A DNA stretch of 10,455 nucleotides from Candidatus Hydrogenedentota bacterium. GTDB lineage: Bacteria > Hydrogenedentota > Hydrogenedentia > Hydrogenedentales > SLHB01. Location of the stretch: assembly GCA_003557825.1 (NCBI GenBank), contig PWNM01000153.1, positions 1-10,455 on the forward strand, given 5' to 3'. The position numbers and the translations under genes are program-made. Numbering within the stretch: the first letter of the stretch is position 1; each line of letters starts with the position of its first letter. Shown piece after piece: positions 4,966 through 10,455 of this stretch. The notes under the pieces are model-generated. The model made no database searches. It was not told where the DNA came from and saw only the letters and a program-made list of their open reading frames with translations.

Positions 4966-7830
4966 ATGACTGAACAGTCCATTGCGCAGCAGGTCGAACG
5001 GTTGGCTGAAGCGCTTGTTTTCACGAACTTGGGGGATCTCTCTTCCCTAGCAGAATTGCATTCGGATGTGCAGCATATTGAGGAGTGGGCCTCTGCCCAC
5101 GAGCGTCCCACCGTGGCCAAGGCCATGAACAGGGCGGCCGACCTCATTGAGCAGATTATATTAAACGAGATTGCGGACCCCGAAGCGGCTCTTGATGTTC
5201 TCAACAAGACCGCCGCATGCTTGCAGAGCATTGTTCGCGACGACCGCGACGCAGAGCCCGGTGAGTTTCCGTCCGAATTGGACGGATCGTCCGCTGAGGA
5301 AATGCCCGAGGAAACACCGAGCCCGGAGGTGGGACCCGGCGGGTTTGTTCAATCCTCCATGGTTGATGAAAGTATCCTGGCCGAGTTTGTTGCGCGCCAG
5401 CCTTCCGTTCTTGATGACATGGAGAATCTCATTCTCGAACTCGAACAATCGGGTTCCGACGCCACCTTGGGCGAGTTGCGTCGTCTACTCCATACCCTTA
5501 AAGGCGAAGCGGCCCTCGTTGGGTTTGCCGATGTCGAACGGGTTTGTCATGTGGCCGAGGATGCTCTCAGTGAATGCGGGCATGCCGCATTGAGCGATGC
5601 ACTCCTTGAAATCAAGGACTGGTTTGCCCGTGTGTTTCAGGCCTATCAGGGGCAAGGGCCCAATCCGGAATCCGGCAGTGTCTATGTCGACCGATTGCAG
5701 GCCCTTCGTACTGGTTCTTCCGAAACCGCAAGCGCGGGCATAGTCGCAGAGATAGAAGGTGGAGCCCCGCCGGAATCCGCCGAAGAGACGCTGCAATATC
5801 TCACCGGCGACCCCGATCTACTGAGTGAGTTTGTTACGGAAGCGCAAGAGCACCTGGAAAACAGCGATGTGCAGCTTTTGACCGTCGAGACCGAGCCCCA
5901 TGATCAAGAAGCCCTCAACACGGTGTTCCGGGCATTTCATACCATTAAAGGCGTGGCCGGGTTCATCGAACTCCCCCATATTCAAGGTCTGGCCCATGAA
6001 GCCGAGAATCTACTCGACAAGGCCCGCAAAGGCGAGGTAGAGCTGACCGGCTCGTATATGGATGTGACGTTCGACGCCGTCGATATGATGAAACGGCTGG
6101 TGCAGCATGTGTCGGACTGTCTTGGCTCGGGCGCCCCCTTGCCTTCGGAACCGGGACTGACCGAATTGACCGCCCGTCTTCAGGCCGCCGTTGCCGGTCA
6201 GCCGCTACCGACTGACAAGGAGGATGTCGTACCCAGTTTCAGCGACGAGGATGAGCCCCCCAAGCCCTTGGGCGAGGTGTTGGTCGAGTCCGGAAAACTC
6301 TCGCCTGAAGCGTTGAACGCCGCGCTGCAGAAGCAGGCCGAAAGTGGAGGGGAACCCGTAGGCGAACTGCTGATTCGCCAATCCTACATTACGCGCAAAC
6401 AGTTGGACGAGGCGTTAGCTCGTCAAAAAGCGAATGGCGGGTCGCCTCTTCTTGGCGAGATATTGCTCGAGCAGGGTATGATTACCCAGGCGGCGCTCGA
6501 AGAGACGCTCGCTCGGCAGATGAATGTGGAACCGCCCAAACTGGGCGAGGTACTGGTGCGCGAACAGCAACAGCCGGCCAAGGAAGTCGCCCAGGCTTTA
6601 CGAGGCCAACAGCGTCAGCCTGGAGCCGAAGTTCGTGAATCGGTCCGTGTGGATTCCGATAGGCTGGACCGGTTGGTCGACCTGATAGGCGAACTGGTTA
6701 TCGCTGAGTCCATGGTGAGCCAGTCCGACGAATTGCTGGCGAATGCGTCGCCCCAGACGCTTCGTCAGTTGGGCCAATTGGACAAAATAACCCGTGAGTT
6801 GCAAGAGATGGGGATGAGTCTCCGCATGGTGCCTGTGCGGGCGACTTTCCAAAAGATGGCCCGTCTCGTTCGGGATCTAGCCCGTAAGTCCGGTAAAAAA
6901 GTCGACTTCTTTATGGAAGGAGAAGACACCGAGCTGGACAAGACCGTGGTGGACAAAATTGGCGATCCGTTGGTCCATATGGTGCGCAATGCCGTTGATC
7001 ACGGACTTGAGGCGACGCCCCAAGATCGGGTTGCTGCGGGTAAGTCCGAAACCGGGACGATCACCTTACGCGCCTACCATAAGGGCGGCGGGATTTACAT
7101 CGAAATCCAGGACGATGGCCGGGGGTTGGATCGCGATACCATCCTACGCAAAGGCATCGAGCGCGGGATCGTGCGCGAGAGTGATACCCTCACCGATCGC
7201 GAGATCTGCAACCTCATTTTTGAACCCGGCTTCTCCACCGCGAAACAGATCACCGATGTGTCAGGCCGGGGCGTCGGCATGGACGTTGTCCGCCGCAATA
7301 TCGAAGCCCTTCGAGGCCAGGTCGAGATTCAAAGTGAAGCCGGAAAGGGGTCGACATTTAGTATCCGCCTGCCCTTGACGCTTGCCATCATCGATGGCAT
7401 GGTCATCCGCGTAGGCGACGAACGTTATATTCTCCCCACGCTTTCGGTGGTTCGCTCCATTCGGCCAGAAGACGACAATCTGTTTACTGTTGTTGAAAAA
7501 GGCGAGATGATCTCGCTGCAAGGAGAGCTTGTGCCGCTATTCCGACTGGAACGGCTGTTCAACATTCAGGGCGCCGAACAGGATCTCACCCGCGCCTTGG
7601 TTGTCATTGTTGAGGACGACGGCAAACAAGCCGGAATAATCATCGATGAACTGCTCGGTCAACAGCAAACGGTGATCAAGCCCCTCGGCGAATCCATGCG
7701 CGGCATCCCCGGCTTAGCCGGTGCGGCGATCATGTCCGATGGCCGTGTTGGGCTTATAGTGGATATCGGGGGCCTTGTTCGATTGGCGAATACGGGTGGG
7801 CGCTCCAAACTAATCTCCGAAACGGCATGA
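4966..7830 (+). CDS. cheA: Chemotaxis histidine kinase CheA with two Hpt domains and MshEN-like repeats
   Basis: Receptor-coupled histidine kinase that autophosphorylates and passes phosphate to CheY. At 954 residues it is much longer than the ~650-residue E. coli CheA. Domains in order: an unrecognised helical region (1-90); an acidic linker; Hpt domain 1 (about 133-225) with H176 in HTLKG; a linker; Hpt domain 2 (about 285-385) with H325 in HTIKG; a Pro/acid linker; four repeats (434-548); the P3 dimerisation domain (about 556-625, RVDSDRLDRLVDLIGELV); the P4 ATPase with N box (RNAVDHG, N675), G1 (DDGRG, 716-720), F box (FEPGFSTA) and G2 (GRGVGMD); and the P5 CheW-like domain (about 805-945). 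All catalytic motifs look intact and no P2 domain is visible. ATG 4966 has only a weak GGGG-type ribosome binding site 7 nt upstream; two earlier ATGs are out of frame. Confidence 0.97.
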   Translation: MTEQSIAQQVERLAEALVFTNLGDLSSLAELHSDVQHIEEWASAHERPTVAKAMNRAADLIEQIILNEIADPEAALDVLNKTAACLQSIVRDDRDAEPGEFPSELDGSSAEEMPEETPSPEVGPGGFVQSSMVDESILAEFVARQPSVLDDMENLILELEQSGSDATLGELRRLLHTLKGEAALVGFADVERVCHVAEDALSECGHAALSDALLEIKDWFARVFQAYQGQGPNPESGSVYVDRLQALRTGSSETASAGIVAEIEGGAPPESAEETLQYLTGDPDLLSEFVTEAQEHLENSDVQLLTVETEPHDQEALNTVFRAFHTIKGVAGFIELPHIQGLAHEAENLLDKARKGEVELTGSYMDVTFDAVDMMKRLVQHVSDCLGSGAPLPSEPGLTELTARLQAAVAGQPLPTDKEDVVPSFSDEDEPPKPLGEVLVESGKLSPEALNAALQKQAESGGEPVGELLIRQSYITRKQLDEALARQKANGGSPLLGEILLEQGMITQAALEETLARQMNVEPPKLGEVLVREQQQPAKEVAQALRGQQRQPGAEVRESVRVDSDRLDRLVDLIGELVIAESMVSQSDELLANASPQTLRQLGQLDKITRELQEMGMSLRMVPVRATFQKMARLVRDLARKSGKKVDFFMEGEDTELDKTVVDKIGDPLVHMVRNAVDHGLEATPQDRVAAGKSETGTITLRAYHKGGGIYIEIQDDGRGLDRDTILRKGIERGIVRESDTLTDREICNLIFEPGFSTAKQITDVSGRGVGMDVVRRNIEALRGQVEIQSEAGKGSTFSIRLPLTLAIIDGMVIRVGDERYILPTLSVVRSIRPEDDNLFTVVEKGEMISLQGELVPLFRLERLFNIQGAEQDLTRALVVIVEDDGKQAGIIIDELLGQQQTVIKPLGESMRGIPGLAGAAIMSDGRVGLIVDIGGLVRLANTGGRSKLISETA
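6265..6609 (+). repeat. Four tandem MshEN/GspE-N-like repeats inside cheA
   Basis: Residues 434-457, 464-487, 495-518 and 525-548 of CheA each follow x-L/V-G-E-x-L-hydrophobic-x-x-G-x-hydrophobic-x4-L-x3-L-x2-Q. The period is 30, 31 and 30 residues. This is the 24-residue motif of MshEN domains (N-terminal domains of type II secretion/pilus ATPases), where paired motifs bind cyclic di-GMP. The closing Gln is kept in all four copies (457, 487, 518, 548). The opening Arg of the ligand-binding motif is Pro, Pro, Leu and Lys here. The second copy has Ser for the central Gly, and the fourth is degenerate after its first third. The fold is likely retained; nucleotide binding is uncertain. The coding DNA differs between copies, so the duplication is old. 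Confidence 0.75.
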
Positions 7831-7914
7831 TTTCGGATGAAATCTGGAGCCGGACTCATGTAAAGGGCGTTCGAGGCGACACGCATTAATCCAGGCTCAG
7901 AGGGAGGATAAGAC

Positions 7915-8451
7915 ATGGCTGATTTACAGGAAAACGATGTGGTCTCCGAAACAATGCGGGATGTAGCAGGGCAGTATCTGACCTTCGAAGTGGCGGAAGA
8001 GATCTACGGCCTTCCGATTTTAACAGTTCAAGAGATTATCGGCATCATGCCTGTGACCCGAGTCCCTCGTACGCCAGAGTATGTGCGGGGGGTGATCAAC
8101 CTGCGGGGCAAGGTCATTCCTGTTGTCGAATTACGAACGAAATTCGGTATCGGAACCATCGAAGATACAGCGCGAACATGCATCATCGTGGTTCAGGTTT
8201 CCCATGGAGGACAGGATGTGATCATGGGAATCCTGGTAGATGAGGTGTCGGAAGTTATCCATATTGGCGAAGACGCCATCGCTCCCGCACCGTCTTTTGG
8301 GTCATCGGTACCGGTCGAGTTTATCCTCGGCATGGGTAAAGTAGGACAGAAAGTCATCATGCTTCTGGATGTGGATAAAGTGTTGGCCAGCGATGAACTC
8401 AGCGTCATCGCCCAAGCCAGCCAAGGTGGCGAAAGCTCCGCTGATGCCTAG
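7915..8451 (+). CDS. cheW: Chemotaxis coupling protein CheW
   Basis: Cytoplasmic adaptor that links chemoreceptors to the CheA P5 domain in signalling arrays. At 178 residues it is a single CheW domain (about 19-165) with short polar tails. The core motif RGVINLRGKVIPVVELR (58-74) is intact, with the conserved Arg at position 64. The next strands (IIVVQV, GILVDEVSEVIHI) follow the family pattern. ATG 7915 is preceded by GGAGG with 7 nt spacing, a strong ribosome binding site. It lies 84 nt after cheA and 197 nt before the cheX start in what looks like one operon. No enzymatic residues are expected. Confidence 0.96.
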   Translation: MADLQENDVVSETMRDVAGQYLTFEVAEEIYGLPILTVQEIIGIMPVTRVPRTPEYVRGVINLRGKVIPVVELRTKFGIGTIEDTARTCIIVVQVSHGGQDVIMGILVDEVSEVIHIGEDAIAPAPSFGSSVPVEFILGMGKVGQKVIMLLDVDKVLASDELSVIAQASQGGESSADA

Positions 8452-8648
8452 ATTCTGTCTGGAACTGTGCAGATGCAATATTGGAGAAGCCGGAAGTTCG
8501 TATTGTGATGCCGGTTTCCCCTCGATTCTGAGTGTTTTTTGGTGACCCGTTGGGTGGGGCATCCATTTTAGTGGTAGGACCGTTTGAACGTTGCGTGGCG
8601 TCCGAGACGGAGCAGGAAACCGTACGGAGTACGCGGGGAGAATCCCTT

Positions 8649-9152
8649 GTGTCAATGAATGTCGAACATATCAACCCGTTTATCGAAAGCGTCCATGAGC
8701 TGTTTGAAACCATGCTCGGGATTAACGTAAGCCGCGGGAATATCGGAGTGAGCACCGGGTCAAACAACCCACGCGAAATCATGGCGCTCATCGGCCTGAG
8801 CGGTCCCGCTCGAGGGGCGGTCTCCATTTCATTTCCAGCCTCCACTGCACTGCGGCTGGTCGAGCAGCTTCTCGGAGTCGAGACGCGTGTCATAGATGAT
8901 ACCGTTTCCGATGGCGTGGCGGAGGTGGTCAACATCATTGCGGGCAGCGCCAAGGCCAAATTTGTAACCGATGGCGGTACGCCCATCGAGCTCAGCTTGC
9001 CCACCGTCTTTCGCGGTAGCGATTTTCGTGTCGATTACCCCACCCAATCGGTTTGGCTTGAAGTTCCGTTCAATACCGATTTGGGCCCCTTTTCCATGCG
9101 TGTGACATTTGATTTCGAAGAAAGCAAAACCAAGGAAGGAGATTCAGCATGA
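8649..9152 (+). CDS. cheX: CheY-P phosphatase CheX
   Basis: Phosphatase of the CheC/CheX/FliY family that removes phosphate from CheY. With the GTG start at 8649 it has 167 residues, the usual CheX size. The protein begins MSMNVEHINPFIESV, a typical start, and keeps the single catalytic helix EVVN (E92, N95), matching the ExxN motif of CheX. CheC proteins usually carry two such motifs, so CheX is preferred. The GTG is chosen because GGGGAG (8635-8640) lies 8 nt upstream; ATG 8655 is the alternative, two codons later. A GTG at 8532 would add 39 residues with no CheX similarity. A small inverted repeat CGTAC-GGA-GTACG (8621-8633) sits just before the ribosome binding site. The stop overlaps the cheY start (ATGA), coupling phosphatase to substrate. 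Confidence 0.9.
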   Translation: MSMNVEHINPFIESVHELFETMLGINVSRGNIGVSTGSNNPREIMALIGLSGPARGAVSISFPASTALRLVEQLLGVETRVIDDTVSDGVAEVVNIIAGSAKAKFVTDGGTPIELSLPTVFRGSDFRVDYPTQSVWLEVPFNTDLGPFSMRVTFDFEESKTKEGDSA

Positions 9153-9514
9153 AGGCCCTCGTCGTTGACGATTCCGCCGTGATGCGTAAGGTATTAATCG
9201 GAGCGCTTGCCCGCGCGGGGATCTCGGATGTTGACCAGGCGGCCGATGGACAGGAAGCCGTTAATTCATGTAATGCAAACGATTATGGCCTGGTGCTCAT
9301 GGACTGGAACATGCCCAATATGTTGGGTATCGATGCCGTTCGTGCAATTCGCGGAGCCGGCAAGACCATGCCGATCATCATGGTTACTACCGAGGCGGAG
9401 AAAAGCCGGGTGATTGAAGCCTTGAAAGCCGGTGCGAACAACTACATCATCAAGCCCTTTGAACCGGCCCATATTGTAACCAAGATCCAGGAGGTCCTTG
9501 GGGCCGCCGGATAA
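9149..9514 (+). CDS. cheY: Chemotaxis response regulator CheY
   Basis: Single-domain receiver that carries the signal from CheA to the motor or another output. All receiver residues are present in its 121 residues: acidic pair D7-D8, phosphoacceptor D52 (VLMDWNMPN), T80 in the MVTTEAE strand, and K102 in the IIKPF motif. There is no output domain. The sequence around D52 and the TTEAE segment are typical of CheY rather than of transcriptional regulators. ATG 9149 overlaps the cheX TGA, with AAGGAGA a few bases upstream inside cheX. The aromatic position of the E. coli CheY switch (Tyr106) corresponds to Y99 in the NNYI segment. Confidence 0.97.
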   Translation: MKALVVDDSAVMRKVLIGALARAGISDVDQAADGQEAVNSCNANDYGLVLMDWNMPNMLGIDAVRAIRGAGKTMPIIMVTTEAEKSRVIEALKAGANNYIIKPFEPAHIVTKIQEVLGAAG

Positions 9515-9543
9515 CTCGGTTCGACCTCGACAAGGAAAAGGAT

Positions 9544-9582
9544 ATGGTCAATCGGCCGAAACCCCGGGAGGCATACTGGTAA
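9544..9582 (+). CDS. Possible 12-codon leader ORF before cheD
   Basis: ATG at 9544 follows AAGGAAAAGG (9532-9541), a better ribosome binding site than cheD itself has. It encodes MVNRPKPREAYW and ends at TAA 9580-9582, 3 nt before the cheD ATG and in the same frame. Its last codons contain the GGGAGG (9566-9571), the only candidate site for cheD, which is 14 nt from that start. It may deliver ribosomes to cheD by reinitiation, or be the remnant of a longer CheD N-terminus. The coding evidence is only its position and ribosome binding site. Confidence 0.3.
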   Translation: MVNRPKPREAYW

Positions 9583-9585
9583 CCG

Positions 9586-10071
9586 ATGGAATCGATGCGT
9601 GCCAGTTACTATCTTGAACCGGGCTATATCTATTTCAGTAAGCGTCCTTCTACGGTCCGGACTGTGGTCGGCACGTGTGTGGCGGTTTGCCTGTGTGACA
9701 AAGAGTTGAAATACGGGGGCATGAATCATTTTTTGCAGCCTTCGACTTCCGAACAAGAGAAGGCCACGCCTAAGTTTGGAAATGTGGCGGTTGCGGCGCT
9801 CGTACGCATCATGGAGGAAGCCGGCTGCCAGAAAAAGAACCTCGTTGCCCAGGTTCTGGGCGGAGCCATACCTCCTAAAAGTGGGGTCAATTCACTCGGG
9901 CGTCAGAATGTTCAGGCGGCGCGGGATATGCTCGCCCGTAAGGGAATTCGCATTGCCGCCGAGGATGTGGGGGGCGTAATTGGACGGAAAATTGCTTTCG
10001 ATACCGGTACGGGCCAGTTGGCCGTGCTGAAGGTGCACGAGCTTCGTGATTCCGATTGGGTCAAACAATAG
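9586..10071 (+). CDS. cheD: Chemoreceptor glutamine deamidase CheD
   Basis: Deamidates specific Gln residues of chemoreceptors to Glu, creating methylation sites for CheR (EC 3.5.1.44). In many bacteria CheD also binds CheC. It has 161 residues, the usual length. The Cys-His pair is present: C31 in VVGTCVAVCL and H48 in GGMNHFL, 17 residues apart as in the T. maritima enzyme. Thr26 and Thr30 nearby could supply the third active-site residue. Family blocks LGGA (93-96), GRQNV and GGxxGRKI follow. The start at 9586 is the first ATG after an in-frame TAA; a second ATG is at 9595. No well-spaced ribosome binding site precedes it, so translation may depend on the short ORF upstream. No cheC is in the window; CheX does not normally replace it as a CheD partner. 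Confidence 0.94.
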   Translation: MESMRASYYLEPGYIYFSKRPSTVRTVVGTCVAVCLCDKELKYGGMNHFLQPSTSEQEKATPKFGNVAVAALVRIMEEAGCQKKNLVAQVLGGAIPPKSGVNSLGRQNVQAARDMLARKGIRIAAEDVGGVIGRKIAFDTGTGQLAVLKVHELRDSDWVKQ

Positions 10072-10091
10072 AATTTAAGAGGATGCCTGCT

Positions 10092-10148
10092 ATGGCAATA
10101 TCCGTTGCTGATACCTGCGGTATACCGCTGTTCGAGGTGCATCCATGA
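10092..10148 (+). CDS. Possible 18-codon ORF overlapping the cheR start
   Basis: ATG 10092 is preceded by AAGAGGA with about 8 nt spacing and encodes MAISVADTCGIPLFEVHP. Its TGA (10146-10148) overlaps the cheR ATG in an ATGA, like the true gene junctions in this window. An in-frame ATG at 10083 would add three residues but sits too close to the ribosome binding site. It fills the 73-nt gap between cheD and cheR. It could be a translational coupler for cheR or a chance frame; no protein family is recognisable. Confidence 0.35.
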   Translation: MAISVADTCGIPLFEVHP

Positions 10149-10455
10149 GCGTACTCGACCGGAAAATGTTCGACAAATTCCGCGACCTGATATACGAAAA
10201 GAGCGGTATTACGCTGGGAGAACAAAAAGAAGCGCTTGTATCCGCGCGCATTGGCAAACGGATGCGCGCCCTCGGGCTCACCAGCTACGAAGATTACTTT
10301 AAATGCCTGGTCAACAAGGATTCCGACCAGGAGCTAGTTCATATGCTCGATGCGATTTCAACGAATGTGACAAGCTTCTATCGCGAGCCCGACCACTTTA
10401 CCTTGTTGGAGGACCTCCTGGCGCGTTGGCGCGATGAAGGGCAGCAGCGGTTTCG
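10145..10455 (+). CDS. cheR: Chemoreceptor glutamate methyltransferase CheR (3' end outside window)
   Basis: Methylates receptor glutamates with S-adenosylmethionine during adaptation (EC 2.1.1.80). Only the first 103 residues are in the window and the frame is open at the edge. They make up the N-terminal all-helical CheR domain (about 5-65, with LIYEKSGITL and LVSARIGKRMRALGL). After it comes the start of the catalytic domain with the hallmark STNVTSFYREPDHF (about 72-85), where the Arg of the REP motif is conserved. ATG 10145 has GAGG 7 nt upstream, and the frame is closed by a TGA at 10109, so the start is firm. A cheB gene would be the natural next neighbour but cannot be seen. Confidence 0.95.
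   Translation, partial: MSVLDRKMFDKFRDLIYEKSGITLGEQKEALVSARIGKRMRALGLTSYEDYFKCLVNKDSDQELVHMLDAISTNVTSFYREPDHFTLLEDLLARWRDEGQQRF

Noticed and set aside
8532..8648. Longer CheX from a GTG at 8532
   Set aside because: The 39 extra residues are not CheX-like, and a well-spaced GGGGAG supports the GTG at 8649.
8405..9004. Minus-strand open frame of 199 codons, rich in Ser/Thr/Arg
   Set aside because: It is antisense to cheX and the cheW end. The composition is that of a shadow frame in GC-rich coding DNA.

Overview
The window carries two back-to-back gene blocks from a bacterial chromosome of moderately high GC content. The left block, on the minus strand, is the start of a division and cell-wall (dcw) cluster. 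The right block, on the plus strand, is a chemotaxis operon. Between them sits a plus-strand gene for a deoxycytidylate deaminase. The organism is a motile or chemosensory bacterium that makes septal peptidoglycan. No phylum can be assigned safely from the sequence. The mix of mraZ-rsmH-ftsL-ftsI, a CheX/CheD chemotaxis set and a DCTD-type dCMP deaminase would fit an uncultured Gram-negative lineage, but that is a guess.

Left block (1-3880, read right to left): a promoter with a perfect TTGACA box and a 10-bp-periodic array of GTGG-type repeats precedes mraZ. A single-domain STAS protein, rsmH, an ftsL-like gene and ftsI (class B penicillin-binding protein, cut by the window edge) follow. Three of the four junctions are ATGA stop/start overlaps, and the STAS-rsmH junction is 4 nt if rsmH uses its GTG start. 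The block therefore reads as one translationally coupled operon. The STAS gene inside it is unexpected, and it carries Tyr where the phosphorylatable Ser normally sits.

Middle (3808-4965): a 403-nt divergent intergenic region holds the mraZ control region and a nested, nearly symmetric palindrome in an AT-rich stretch. Next comes the dCMP deaminase, which closely resembles the animal enzyme. A 236-nt leader before cheA holds weak promoter candidates.

Right block (4966-10455): cheA, cheW, cheX, cheY, cheD and cheR (cut by the window edge). CheA should phosphorylate CheY. CheX should dephosphorylate it. CheW couples CheA to receptors, while CheD (receptor deamidase) and CheR (receptor methyltransferase) handle adaptation. 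CheA is large (954 aa). It has two intact Hpt domains, no recognisable P2 domain, and four tandem ~30-residue repeats of MshEN/GspE-N type just before the dimerisation domain. These repeats are the most interesting feature in the window. Two very short reading frames with good ribosome binding sites end 3 nt before cheD and on top of the cheR start, and may couple translation. No tRNA, rRNA, insertion sequence, CRISPR array or convincing rho-independent terminator was seen.
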